NCBI RefSeq assembly: GCF_001039355.2
Contig: NW_019775380.1
Span: 1-64,000, forward strand
Source of the DNA: Lingula anatina
Lineage: Eukaryota > Brachiopoda > Lingulata > Lingulida > Lingulidae
DNA: 64,000 nucleotides
Reading direction: 5' to 3'
Numbering within the stretch: position 1 is the stretch's first letter; every line of letters starts with the position of its first letter. Both the position numbers and the translations under genes were made by a program. The notes below the pieces were generated by a model. It was not told where the DNA came from. It made no database searches and was given only the letters and a program-made list of their open reading frames with translations. Positions 50,101 through 61,942 of the stretch are shown in pieces.

Positions 50101-53100
50101 ATGATAGAAAATTAAGTATAAAAACATAATTAACATTATAGAAAATACTGCACTTGGTCCTAGTAGAGCTTAGCTAGTTTATTGTAGCTAATTTGTAGTT
50201 TTGTCCTTTAATACTGAAAGACCTGTTTGTTTGCACTGCAGCAAATATAGACATCTTCACATGTATATGAGGTTTTCTTCAGTTTTCAGGATACTCTTAT
50301 ATATCTCATGTTTGTCCTAATGGTCGCTTCATTCTTATTACAACTTAATCACCATAAGTGCAGCAGGATATGAAACAATTATTTGCCTTTAACGTAGTCT
50401 CTTTTGGTTTCTGGCCTTACAGAGACAACATCCAATTACAATTATAGAGAATACAACCAAACCAAAGCCTGCCAACACTATATAATCTTTCAGATTTTCG
50501 TTTCCTCTTTCCTTTACTATTATGCGAATGGCGGCTACCAAACGACCCTTTTCCCAGCAACTGAAAAACAAGCAGAGATTTTCTGCAGTTGGTTACATGT
50601 GTCTGGGTTGGCGCTAGCAATTTTTTTCACTAAGCCAAATCATCATTTTTTTGTCAATTTGTTTTCCAAATGGTGTTAACTTGACTAAAATGAATCAAAT
50701 CAATCCCTTTTTGTTAAGCCAATTTAAGTCAATTTTAGCATTTGGCTAAATTGGCGAGTGTTAGCGCTACCCCAGTGTGTATGTAGCGATATTCCATTTG
50801 AAGTATACTGCTGATATTTTGTGTTGTCATTATCTTATTTTATTTCTAGATTGTTATTGATTTTATATCTGTTACATTTTCTTTTAAAAAAAGGCCTGCT
50901 TGATTTTTCTTGGTGAATGCAAATATTTACCTGTATAAACTGGAATCCGTGAGCCGAAGTTTTCTTATATGGAGCCTGTTTTGAACATCAATTTTCACTC
51001 TGCCTCTGGTTTGCCTTCTTATAGTAGTTGGGTCATACTCGTCTGTGTTGTTTTGCCATTTTACTATCACATTTGCCTCTGATGATTTGCTGGAATTGGG
51101 GTTCACTTTAGTATATAATATAACAATGAAAACAGCACAATGTAGGTATCACAGTGGGTGTCTATTTAACAAAAAAGGAATTTTTTAAAAAGGAATTTTT
51201 GCAAAGAAAAAATACTTTGATATAAGAGTTATAACAAAACTCACTGTGGACAATCAAGGATAATATTCCTCTTCATAAATTCATAGATGGTCTTTCTTTT
51301 GGCAAGTGGGGGGATGGTGGGCATGTCGTTCAGGGAGAAGTACCCCTCAGCTTGGTTTATGGTCTCAACCACTTTGCCCGTTTCATCTGTGATGGTTTTA
51401 AAAGGAGGCAGAGTAGGACAGTAGATGTGGCAGGAAGTGATCAGGATCTCACTCGGCCTGTCTTTGATCTGTCGCTGGCTGCGTAAGAACAGAGACAGCA
51501 GGGAGGAGCGACATGGGACCCCACCTGGGTAATATTTTAGCCGTGGAGGCTCCTGAGGTAGCACAGGCTTGTTTATGTCAAGTTTCTGTATTGAAAAGAA
51601 AAATATTGATATAAGGGCAATATTGATAATTTAGAGNCCTCTAGTTATTAATATTTTTCATTTGACCATACAAAATTTAGTCTTTTTTTTTTCATATGTT
51701 ATTCCTTGCAGACTTGCAGTATTTGTACTTTTTTAAGACATTTAAAAATTGTAATACGAAAAGATTGTTCATTGGTCACTTTATGTGGTTATTGAATACA
51801 ATTTGCATTTTCACGCTTGCTTGCTTTATTACCAGGACGTTATGTGACATTAAAGGGACAGGGAAATTGAACAGCGACCAGTTTGCTCTTGCCATGCATT
51901 TGATCCAGCAGAAACTGAATGGTGTTGAACCTCCACAAACACTTGCCCCAGAAATGATCCCACCTTCCATGAGGGAGAGGTCTGGAAGTTTGGTGAGTGT
52001 TTGTATATATATATATATATATGTTTTATGTATTGTATTGTATTATATGATATTATTTAGCACAAAGTCATTGCACCATGCATTTAGTAGACCACTCCTT
52101 GCCCACGTGTTTATTAAATGATAGAAAATTAAGTATAAAAACATAATTAACATTATAGAAAATACTGCACTTGGTCCTAGTAGAGCTTAGCTAGTTTATT
52201 GTAGCTAACTTGTAGTTTTGTCTTTTAATACTGAAAGACCTGTTTGTTTGCACTGCAGCAAATATGGACATCTTCACATGTATATGAGGTTTTCTTCAGT
52301 TTTCAGGATACTCTCATATATCTCATGTTTGTCCTAATGGTCGCTTCATTCTTATTACAACTTAATCACCATAAGTGCAGCAGGATATGAAACACTTATT
52401 TGCCTTTAACGTAGTCTCTTTTGGTTTCTGGCCTTACAGAGACAACATCCAATTACAATTATAGAGAATACAACCAAACCAAAGCCTGCCAACACTATAT
52501 AATCTTTCAGATTTTCGTTTCCTCTTTCTTTTACTATTATGCGAATGGTGGCTACCAAACGACCCTTTTCCCAGCAACTGAAAAACAAGCAGAGATTTTC
52601 TGCAGTTGATTATATGTGTCTGGGTTGGCGCTAGCAATTTTTTTCACTTAGCCAAACCATCACTTTTTGTCAATTTGTTATCCAAATGGTGTTAACTTGA
52701 CTAAAATGAGTCAAATCAATCCCTTTTTGTTAAGCCAATTAAAGTCAGTTTTAGCATTTGGCTAAATTGGCGAGTGTTAGCGCTACCCCAGTGTGTATGT
52801 AGCGATATTCCATTTGATGTATACTGCTGATATTTTGTGTTGTCATTATCTTATTTTATTCCTAGATTGATATTGATTTTATATCTGTTACATTTTCTTT
52901 TTTTAAAAAAAAGGCCTGTTTGATTTTTCTTGGTGAATGCAAATATTTACCTGTATAAACTAGAATCCGTGAGCCGAAGTTTTCTTATATGGAGCCTGTT
53001 TTGAACATCAATTTTCACTCTGCCTCTGGTTTGCCTTCTTATAGTAGTTGGGTCATACTCGTCTGTGTTGTTTTGCCATTTTACTATCACATTTGCCTCT

Positions 53101-56100
53101 GATGATTTGCTGGAATTGGGGTTCACTTTAGTATATTATATAATATAACAATGAAAACAGCACAATGTAGGTATCACAGTGGATGTCTATTTAACAAAAA
53201 GGAATTTTTTAAAAAGGAATTTTTGTAAAGAAAAAATACTTTAATATAAGAGTTATAACAAAACTCACTGTGGACAATCAAGGATAATATTCCTCTTCAT
53301 AAACTCATAGATGGTCTTTCTTTTGGCAAGTGGGGGGATGGTGGGCATGTCGTTCAGGGAGAAGTACCCCTCAGCTTGGTTTATGGTCTCAACCACTTTG
53401 CCCGTTTCATCTGTGATGGTTTTAAAAGGAGGCAGAGTAGGACAGTAGATATGGCAGGAAGTGATCAGGATCTCACTTGGCCTGTCTTTGATCTGTCGCT
53501 GGCTGCGTAAGAACAGAGACAGCAGGGAGGAGCGGCATGGGACCCCACCTGGGTAATATTTTAGCCGTGGAGGCTCCTGAGGTAGCACAGGCTTGTTTAT
53601 GTCAAGTTTCTGTATTGAAAAGAAAAATATTGATATAAGGGCAATATTGATAATTTAGAGCTGTAGCTTTTAAACTTATGGTGATTATTTTAATTATAAG
53701 CTTAAAAAATATGTGAATTTAAAGTGGTCTTCCCTTAAATGCCCCAGTCAAATGCCCAACAATACTTAAAAGTATTTCAAGGTCATTATCCTAAAGGGAA
53801 CTGAAGCATTCCTGATGCAACAGATTAGACAAGATCTCTTTGTTCATGTAACTGAATTGAATGGAGTTATTTGGATTGAAATCAGCAAATTATACTATCT
53901 CAGTCATGAATCTTGACAATGCATGTCAGGCATGCATTAGATTCAGCAGGTACTGCAGTAAGGTCAATTTAAGTCAGCCTGCCAACCAGAAACTTTCACA
54001 TTTATCACTTTTGGCTTTTTAACCTTGAGATATCTTTCAATGTTTGAATTATGTCAACCGTTTTTCAGACAGGAGGTCTTTAAAATATAAATCGGATAGA
54101 AAAAAGTACTCCAAGGCTGTTCTTGCGGTCCTTTTTTTCAATTTTTTTTTCAATTTTTTTATTTTTATGATGAGCCAGGCATACCTTGACATAACATATT
54201 CCTATTCTCCTCTTGAACCCTTGCTCACCGCACTTACTGCACCGACTCCATGCAGACCACAGTGTGAAAGTCAGCAGGTTGAAGGCAGGCAATTCTTGGT
54301 CTTCTTTGGGATTTGTGTTGCCTTCAACTTCATCTTGTACCTTATTGTTTAAGGGAAGGAGGAGAAAAATAATTTTGCCCCACAATTAAGCTATTTTATA
54401 CCAGAAGGTGTAAAAAGTTGCTATAAAATCACTTAAATTTAAAAAGACTTCTCTATACTGACCATTAAGATAATTTTCACTATTATTCCAGCGTAGAGAA
54501 AGCAGCAATGTTGCATTAAATTTCAATGAACTCAAAGCATTTATGTTTTGATTAGAATTATAGATTTATTTCATAGTCTTTTCATTAAATTTTTGTCATT
54601 TGAAAAAAAATTTAATTACTTACTCGAGTCTTTTTTTCATTCTTGAGAACATCGATGAAATAAGAGGCTTCTAACATACTACCTCTTTGACATTTGTACT
54701 GTCCTGCATCTTCCAGACCAATAGACCTTACCACCAGGTTTTGGTTCTCTGACAGGAAAAAGTGGTCCTTGTCTATGGCGATGGTTTCTTCACGAGGTTT
54801 AATTAGGAGACTTCTTTTCCACTTAACACCCTCAGTTGTCTTTGTGCTTACAAAATAATTTTTTCATATTGATTTTTTGTTTATTTTGAAAGGGTCAAAT
54901 TTTTGTGAGGTAGATATCTTTATGCCCCCTTTTTAATGGAAAAAGTGCACTGTGAGTGATATGGATTGTAGAAAATTGCTAAATTTCTTTCATTAAATTA
55001 GATAAGTTCAGAATAAAACTGTTTAGGTTTATTAAAAAGATAAGTTGACAAGGTCAAAACTTTTAATTAGAAAGATATGAATATTTCTGTCATTGTAGAT
55101 CAACTTTTTAATTTTGTAGCGATTTTTTAATGAAAAAATTAAGGAATCTTTAGGACTAAACACAAAACCTGTCATTATTTTATTTGTAGCAAAATAGTTA
55201 CTGATAATTTTTCTAAGGAAATCATAAGCCATCTCACCACAGCTTGCAAGACAGCTGTATAGTCTGTCCAGCTTCCAAAAGAATAGCCTCCCCTGTGCTG
55301 CCATCTCGCATGGCATCCTTGGCAAATTCACAGGCACTATAAGCAGTTACTTGCTGGTTATACACAAGAATAATCGTGGTTGTTAATATTATAACACCAG
55401 TCATACTAGTTACTGTCGCACATTGGCCAAATGTGATGGTTGCTGTCATGGAATTACTGGTGTATTATGGGAAATTATTGTGTTGCTCAGAAACCAGTGC
55501 TCAGAAACATTGCTGGTTGTCAACATTTAGTGTGGCATTACCCATTGTTGTGTCATCATTTATTCTCTCATTGTTACATCAACAATAACAGTTGCATTAT
55601 GGGATATTTGCTGTCATAGTTACATCAACAATTACAGTTGCATTATGGGATATTTACTGTCATAGTTACAACAACAATTACAGTTGCATTATGGGATATT
55701 TGCTGTCATAGCTACATCAACAATTGCATTTGTATTATGGGATATATTTTGTCATTGTTACATCAACAATTACATTTGTATTTTGGGATGTTTGTTGTCA
55801 TTGTTACACCAACAAATGGGGTTACAATTGTTGGCATTGTTACATCAGTGGGTCCAGATGTTGAGATATTTGATGTCATTGTTATATATCAACAATTGCA
55901 GTTGTATTATGGGATAATTGCTGATCATGATAGTATTACATCAATAGTTTATCTCAGCATAAGTTCACAAAAGTTTGCTCTTGTACCATAAGAAGACATT
56001 ACTCCTGGCTGATTCAACCATTACTTTTACACCAATTGGATATGGGGCATTTTTGGTCTTTTCTCTTTGTAATATGAGTAGGATTCTTTGCCATTGTTAC

Positions 56101-57716
56101 ACAAGCGGTTTGCCTAATTTTAGGACAATTAATGATTTATCAACAGTCACTTATGTAGTCATAGAAGGGCATTGTTACATCACATAGCTACCCTTGGTGT
56201 TGTCATCAACCTAATGAAATAAAAATGTGCAGCACTATGGTTCTGAAGGTGCAAGGAGTGGCAGCAAGGACATTTTTGATGGAAAAAGTAATTTTAATTG
56301 TTTTTTATAGCCATATTTTTATATTAAAATCAAGTGAAAATGTCTCTGTCATTTCTGTGCCAGTGGATTAGTAATATTTATTTCAGAACTGGTTATCAAC
56401 AGTCCTTGGGTATTGCAGATCAAGTGACCAGAATAAGGGATTTGCACTGTTATGTGTTTTCTTTAAAAAAGGTGACCTGAAGACAAAGCAACTACTTCAA
56501 ATCACCATCCTGTGTTTTTGTTCTAGTACTACCTACATCAGCGTGTCACGTCGGTGTCCCCCACGTACCAGATGACGCAGCCATATCATGGCTCTCCCAC
56601 CCACCGTGCCCAGTTATCACATACCATTCAGGGTACAGCTGTGCCCATCATGGTAACCTTCTGCCATTATTGCCTGCATTTCCTGACAGCATATGTATTG
56701 TGTTGTATTTTCACTGTTGTATATTAAAATTTTCATTGCTTTTGTTATATTTTTACTTTTTTTTTTTTTTTTTTGGTGTCTTGGTAATATCAAATCATGA
56801 TAGTCATTTGATTAGCACATGGCACCAGAGTCTTCTAGATGGGAAATGTGTGATTTCCTATTTGAATGGATAGGCTTATAACATTACAAAATGACGTAAC
56901 CGATTTTGTAATGCAGAAAAAAAGATGCTGTAGCAAACTGTTTAGGTACTTGCTTAGCTCTTATTAAAACATTTTTGAATTTTCAGCTTACAATTTTTTA
57001 AAGAACTAACCTCTACAGATACTTTAGCATGTTATCTTTAAAATCCTGATGAGTTTCGGTATGAGAAAAGAAATGAAGAACGAGTGAGATCTATCAAACT
57101 TTTCAAATTGAAAGTTATTTTTTATTTCACCAATAGTAGCAAACCACAAAAAGAGGTCATCAGGATTCAAATGTTATTGATTTTTTTTTGACAGTTTTAT
57201 TGAAATTGTTACTGTCTTAGTTATGTGTTTGCATATGCATGTTTTGAGCTGCTACCTGGAAAAATTATAAACAGTTATGCCAGTGTTTGTCTTTTTTACT
57301 TATATGTGAAATGATATGGATAACCTCTGATAATAAGTGAAGTACATATTACAAATAAATTTATATAATTATATACTCTATTTGCCATAGTTTTTGATGG
57401 TTCACAATTCAGTTTTTTTTTTTTCATCAAGTCTGTCAAGCTTGTGAGCTAAATTAATTTTATAAGTAATTGTGTGGTAAAGTTTGGTGTTGTAGAGAAA
57501 AATATGTGGACTTAAAAAAAGTCCAGTATTTTTTTTTATTAATGTAATAAGCTCTAAGGTGCACAATTTTAAAAGATTAAATGAAATTTGAGTCAGGCAG
57601 CCTTTTCAAGCAATTAGTGGCTAAATTTCAATTACTATTAAAGTCACCTCGACATGTATATAAGCCAATATAAGCCAATATGTCTTTCCATTATGTACCA
57701 CTGCACAGTGCATGAT

Positions 57717-57766
<50 letters not shown>

Positions 57767-58371
57767 AATCAACTTGAAACTAGTGATGTGAGAATGTGAA
57801 CTTTGCTAGTATGAAGAATTTTTTTATGCATGACATCTTTTGGTATGCAATATCATGAAAATGAGAGTGATACACTTTGCTTTGCATGGCTGTTTGAATG
57901 ATATATTGATAGACTTTAAAACAAAAAGCTTACTAGGCATGTTTTAGATCTTTGATGTTTTGATGATGGTACGTGATAGTTTAGTAATTACAAATCATAT
58001 GAATTATGAAAAAATTGCTTATAATTGAGAAAAAAGGACAAATGAATACTTCAAGTAGTGTTAGAAATATAAACTACAAAATGAGCTGAATTTTTGAATT
58101 TGACATGTGAAAAAAAGACATTGGGAAATAATTTAGGAATTGGATGTCATATGTTTATGTGACTCTTGATTCTGATATCAAATTTTCACTTATTTCAGTA
58201 GAAAGATTTGTGCATCCCAGAAGAAAGAGTGCTTTTGACAGGTCATTGATGATGTGTTTTTTAAAATATATTTTCTGTGTTTTGGTTGCAGGACAGCAAG
58301 AGCTACATAGGGGATTACTCTGCAGTGAAAGAACTAGACATGATAAGTAAAGAAATAGAAGATATGAAAAG
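38141..58371 (+). CDS. EPS15: EPS15/EPS15L1, three EH domains and start of coiled coil (12 exons, continues past window)
   Basis: Endocytic adaptor of clathrin-coated pits; EH domains bind NPF peptides. Exons: 38141-38170, 39615-39659, 42139-42228, 42461-42604, 45530-45592, 47468-47551, 48062-48163, 48508-48738, 49051-49223, 49827-49983 (or its duplicate 51836-51992), 56527-56652, 58292-58371. Phases agree with one copy of exon 10 used. EH1 is about residues 15-100 (KIWDLAD-like [14 protein letters not shown]), EH2 about 120-205 ([22 protein letters not shown], an EF loop) and EH3 about 270-365 ([11 protein letters not shown] loop; LAHIWTLCD). VPPSKRR and [10 protein letters not shown] match the family linkers. 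Exon 12 ([17 protein letters not shown]) starts the coiled coil. The rest of the coiled coil, the DPF repeats and any UIMs were not found before 64000. It is head-to-head with the GST, with antisense genes in its introns. Confidence 0.95.
46068..46500 (-). mobile_element. Decayed Penelope-like element fragment in an EPS15 intron
   Basis: Similar to the 3' end of the copies at 15077-16519: GTTAGCTTAC.GCCAACCTGG, then CACTGAC..CTAGGTGGTATAGTG, then ATAAATGTCAGGTAGATCAA. It is followed by degraded endonuclease-region sequence (SSNIPW, corresponding to the SSDIPR region of copy 1). A C-run interrupts it at about 46174-46192. No intact frame. Confidence 0.75.
49640..51636. repeat. 2-kb duplication, copy 1 (ends at N 51637)
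   Basis: Runs from TTATTAATATTTTTCATTTG to TATTGATAATTTAGAG and is almost identical to 51645-53660, with scattered substitutions and small indels (for example an extra TATA stretch after the exon in copy 2). It carries EPS15 exon 10 and, on the other strand, exons 4-6 of the FAM187-like gene. It stops exactly at the N, where copy 2 begins. This is the signature of two alleles left in tandem by the assembler, though a real tandem duplication is possible. Confidence 0.93.
50389..51585 (-). pseudogene. Extra copy of FAM187-like exons 4-6
   Basis: Exons 51585-51245, 51089-50931 and 50560-50389 duplicate the last three exons of the FAM187-like gene (53609-52406) with the same lengths (341, 159, 172) and intact frames, but with no exons 1-3 before them. 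Either an assembly-retained allele or a real partial duplication. If real, it has no promoter or start of its own. Confidence 0.85.
51645..53660. repeat. 2-kb duplication, copy 2
   Basis: Counterpart of 49640-51636; continues without a break into the upstream FAM187 exons, so this is the copy in normal gene context for the minus strand. Confidence 0.93.
51836..51992 (+). CDS. EPS15: Duplicate EPS15 exon 10 (EH3, second half)
   Basis: 157 bp, with the same protein sequence as 49827-49983 and with its own acceptor (TTACCAG) and donor (GTGAGT). It enters in phase 2 and leaves in phase 0, so including both copies in one mRNA would shift the frame; only one can be used per transcript. This fits either mutually exclusive use or, more simply, an allelic artefact. 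Confidence 0.85.
52406..55449 (-). CDS. FAM187A: FAM187-family Ig-domain membrane protein (6 exons, 420 aa), nested in EPS15
   Basis: Exons (minus strand): 55449-55238, 54846-54624, 54340-54185, 53609-53269, 53109-52951, 52577-52406; phases agree and give 421 codons, close to the roughly 410 of vertebrate FAM187A. Residues about 17-33 are hydrophobic ([12 protein letters not shown]), a signal or anchor. The first Ig-like domain has LSCKLC and DAGQYKC; a [11 protein letters not shown] block with RRIGICY resembles the WxxWxxCxxCG/RIGLCY region of FAM187. Next comes [13 protein letters not shown]; the second Ig-like domain has ILDCP and the DSSLYSCW closing motif; one membrane helix follows (about residues 389-409) with a short [13 protein letters not shown] tail. 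It lies antisense within the EPS15 intron between exon 10 and exon 11, its 3' exons overlapping the duplicated block. The molecular role of FAM187 is not known. The start codon is the least certain part. Confidence 0.82.
55574..55930. repeat. 46-bp minisatellite upstream of the FAM187-like gene
   Basis: Units starting TTACATCAACAATTACAG recur every 46 bp from 55574 (55574, 55620, 55666, 55712, 55758), then decay through 55930. It begins 125 bp before the FAM187-like ATG on the minus strand and so overlaps its likely promoter. The open frames across it are by-products of the repeat. Confidence 0.9.
57719..57762. repeat. Poly-T run (about 42 bp)
   Basis: Uninterrupted T tract in the last EPS15 intron of the window. 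Confidence 0.95.
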
Positions 58372-58384
58372 GTGGGTTGATGTG

Positions 58385-58517
58385 CTTTTATTTATTTATT
58401 TATTTATTTATTTATTGCAATTTTATGGTTGTCATTTTTTATCTGTGCTTTAAGTGTATTTTTGCCCCCCCCCCCCCCCCCCACACACACACACATACAC
58501 ACACACACACACACACA
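58385..58517. repeat. Low-complexity cluster: (TTTA)n, C-run, (CA)n
   Basis: TTTA units at about 58387-58416, then a C-run of 18 and CA repeats at about 58465-58517, beginning 14 bp after the EPS15 exon 12 donor. Confidence 0.93.
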
Positions 58518-58943
58518 TGGGTATGGGTAAGTTTGGGTGCATTCAGGTTCACAATGAATCTATCTTACTACCCACAGCACACTAACTCCACACCATGTTA
58601 ATATGATTGCACTAAGCGAGAGTCTCTGTGGAGTTAATGCACAGTAGTTAGTACAATAGATTCATTGTGAACACACCCTTTGTGTTTGGATACACCCATA
58701 GGTATCTATTTTGTGATGAATAAAGCAAGTGTAAGAAACATCCTTTCTAAAATTTAGTTTCAAGCCAACTAAGAAAAAGGTCCTAACAAAAAACATCCTG
58801 GTATTTTGAGTTCTATTAGTAATACATACATAAAACCAGTCTTCACATTATAACTTTTATTTATTCTCTCATTCATTAAAGAAACAGGGTTCTTAGATTA
58901 CTTTAAGTAAATCAAATTAAATAGCTCACTGAAATTAAGATAA

Positions 58944-58945
58944 CA

Positions 58946-59004
<59 letters not shown>

Positions 59005-59007
59005 ATA
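58944..59007. repeat. (AAAT)n microsatellite
   Basis: About 16 AAAT units, directly visible. Confidence 0.95.
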
Positions 59008-60914
59008 TCATGGCACCACTGATTGTTACAACAGGCACAGTTCATCCCAGCAGACTTATCAATGCATGTTGACATATTTAAATCTTAAGGCTAAATGCTG
59101 AGCACCTGAAACTTTTTTTTTTTAATTTCCTTTGCAAGCGGTATTTGGTCTGATACTATATGACTGAAAATGCAATATATTAGATTTGTTACAGGCAGGT
59201 TGTCCTCAAAACTCAGTGAGTGATAACACTGCTAGAAGGGATAATACTGTTGGTGAAAGGTACAAAAAAAAGGACAATTTAGCTTAGTGGTCCATCCTTG
59301 TTTGTTGATAACTTGTTTCACTTGTTTTTTATGGGGGAATGGGGCATTTTAAGTACTTGAAATTTGTGATTCAACTGACAATTTGGCTTTAAGCAAGTTG
59401 AATATATTTGCTGATGAAGACAGAAACATTAAGTGAATTAAAAGTGAAACATAGCCTAGTTTTCTGATGTATCATTTCAAGTTCATCTTATTGGCAGTGC
59501 TTGGCCAATTATATTTCAATAAATAAATATTGTACACATAACAATAAAATATAAAGGTATATGATTGTGTCACATGTGAGGGTGGAGGGGTGAAATGTTG
59601 ATACATCCTGGACTGCTGAACTTCAACATTTTGCAAAAAAATGCAAATTTGTGCTGTGCAAATTTATGTTAAATCTAAGCAATAGAGAGCTAATATACAG
59701 GTATCAAGATGATAAATTTCATACACTTGAAATATGTAATTCCAACCACCCATAGAAACTACCAGATGGAAAATTTTACTTAGGGAAAAAAACGATTATA
59801 TGCTTCTTATGTATAATTTATGATATCAAAAACTTGGATAGGATGTGTAAAGTGGATAACTTTTTTTTTTCTTTTTTTATTTGAGTGTTCAAACAAAACG
59901 TACTCAATCACTGTCTGACTTACTGTGCTGTCTGACTTCATCTGTGTGCACTGTTACTATTAATACTTTATTTACTATGTATTTGTTACTTGGGTCACCT
60001 TAGATCTAAAATAAAAAAATTAATGCTTTCTTATTTCAATATAATAATAAGTAGTGATATTAACCACAAAGTATAAATTCTACAAGGAATAATGCATTGA
60101 AAAAAGTTGTTTACAACTGCTGGTTAGGCAAAACATGCATATGACAGATTACAAGCCCAGTTTCACTGGTTTCCCCCCTGAGGTTTTACTTGCTAAAGCC
60201 TTCTTTTTTCAAATCTGGAGGAAATTGTCAAACCAAATATAGGTTGCCAAGGAAATGCTTGTCACTTTATTGGTCTCTTTTCAGGCATTGCATATAATGC
60301 AGTCTACATGGCACAAGTTCTTCAGCTCACAAATGAGATAAAGCAGTATAATTGACACTTGACAATCAGTACGCAATTATTCTACCTTTTCAATGTGAGA
60401 AAATTGTAAATTTTATAGATACTGCATCTTTCAGATCATAATTTCTCATAAATAGAACATTCCTATTGAGTGGTAGCAACAAAATTAAAAGGCAGGCTAC
60501 TCTATACTTCTATACCATGCAGTAAAAACCACAAACCAAAAGTGATATATAGAAATATAATTTTTGTAATTATGAAATTATGTATTTGAAAGTTTGATTA
60601 TTTTTGCCCATTGAAAAGATTGAGTAATTACCATACTCTTAATACTTCTGACTCGATCATGACAGTATATAGCTTTTTGGCAACTAACAACTTATAACCA
60701 AGGTGCATGCCCTAAATGAAATCAGTAAAGTGCCATTACCTTAATTTCATTAATTTCATAAGTATAAATAACACAAGATTATAATTAAGAATAAAAGGAA
60801 TGTAGTTTCAGTTTGGAATGTTTTAGAAGACCATGGTCTTGAATTGGCTTAATTTGATTAATATGCTACAAAAATATATCCCAAAGCACCAATTGGTAGG
60901 CTTAGTAACCTTGG

Positions 60915-61886
60915 TCACCTTGCCCTTGTAGAACTGTGTTTTGTCAGCCAAGCCTGCAGTGTTTTCTTATCTCTTTCTAACTGCTTTTCAAGTATCTGTC
61001 CTCCTATAGAAGCAATGTTATACCTCGTACCAACAGACATGGTATGAAGCACAATTATCTCATTCATTTTGCGTGATTTGTCAGGCTGATAAACTTTGGT
61101 GATCCAGTCGTCAGCATACCAGGTTGTAAAATTCCTCGGATAATAAAAGCCAAAGATGTCCACGTGGGTCTTATGGACGAAGTCATATGTCAGGATAGCC
61201 ATATTTCCCCCCTGATGATTCGGTCCAACAACCCCTACATTGGGAGGGTTAAATTGGGATAGCGCTCTGATAAATACCTCGGTCCAATTTTTGGATTTCA
61301 TTTTAGTGTCATCATTCACCCTGTAGTAGTAATCCATGGAGTCATTGTAAGCTGCCATCATGGCGTCGTTCTGTGCCCATGCTGGTTTCCCAGAATGTCC
61401 ACAGTTTACAAAGTGTAGGAGCACAGGTAGAGATGGATGACAGTGGGTCTTGACTAGTGTGTAAAATGATACAGTGAAGTTCTTGTGAGACCCTTCCTTA
61501 CTGAAGAAAGCATCCGTATGATCGTGGGCAAGATAGAAATGGTACCTGTATCCTAAGCTGGCAGTCTCACAGAAACTAGGGAGAAGTGTTGTAAATAAAG
61601 GCAAAGCACTGTTGATTTTATCCATGGGAATTTTGTTTGTTGTTATGCCAAGTCCAATGGCAATGTTGATTCTTGGCATCATAGTGTTGTGTGGTTTGAT
61701 GTCTTCTCTGATGCTAGCCACCACAGGGCGGTTAGTTTGGAATACGAGGTCTATGTTGAACACTTGAGAGAATTGTATCCTGTGGTTGTAGTTTGTCATG
61801 TCTATGTTGTACACCACAATCAACATACTGAGCAACAATCCAATACAAAACGTCCCAATTAGAATCGCATTCTGTGATCTCAGCAT
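60915..61886 (-). CDS. Type II membrane glycosyltransferase-like protein (323 aa)
   Basis: Intronless CDS with ATG at 61886; an acceptor-like site (TTTAAAGCAG) puts the exon start near 61943, so a 5' UTR intron is likely. A single helix at residues about 9-28 follows a short cytosolic N-terminus, the layout of Golgi type II enzymes. The lumenal domain has RINIAIGLGITT, LGYRYHFYLAHDHTD, an acidic YYYRVNDDTKM (candidate metal/nucleotide-sugar DD site), PPNVGVVGPNHQGGN and TTWYADDWITKVY, and several N-glycosylation sequons (NFT, NDS, NWT). I read it as a glycosyltransferase-A-like fold; a resemblance to the C-terminal glycosyltransferase-like region of GREB1 is possible but from memory. Donor and acceptor are unknown. 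It is antisense to EPS15 and within its next intron if that gene continues. Confidence 0.7.
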   Translation of the reverse strand: MLRSQNAILIGTFCIGLLLSMLIVVYNIDMTNYNHRIQFSQVFNIDLVFQTNRPVVASIREDIKPHNTMMPRINIAIGLGITTNKIPMDKINSALPLFTTLLPSFCETASLGYRYHFYLAHDHTDAFFSKEGSHKNFTVSFYTLVKTHCHPSLPVLLHFVNCGHSGKPAWAQNDAMMAAYNDSMDYYYRVNDDTKMKSKNWTEVFIRALSQFNPPNVGVVGPNHQGGNMAILTYDFVHKTHVDIFGFYYPRNFTTWYADDWITKVYQPDKSRKMNEIIVLHTMSVGTRYNIASIGGQILEKQLERDKKTLQAWLTKHSSTRAR

Positions 61887-61942
61887 TTTACTCCCGGTGA
61901 AGTTGGCCGCTTACTTGCAGCCAGTATCTCCAGGTCTTTTTA

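Larger units (their letters stand above)
58372..60914. other. EPS15 intron with microsatellites; no further exon found
   Basis: After exon 12 (phase 2 donor) I searched for an acceptor followed by coiled-coil sequence and found none convincing. An AAAT microsatellite lies at 58944-59007. The next coding sequence is on the opposite strand. Confidence 0.5.

Noticed and set aside
53121-53130. CTAAAG at 53130-53126 as acceptor for FAM187 exon 5
   Set aside because: It would put the following Ig-domain frame out of register; the TTCCAG ending at 53110 keeps the phase and the family spacing.
51645-53660. Reading the duplicated block as a second complete FAM187 gene or a gene cluster
   Set aside because: Only exons 4-6 are duplicated, and the join is at an N; an allelic artefact is the simpler reading.
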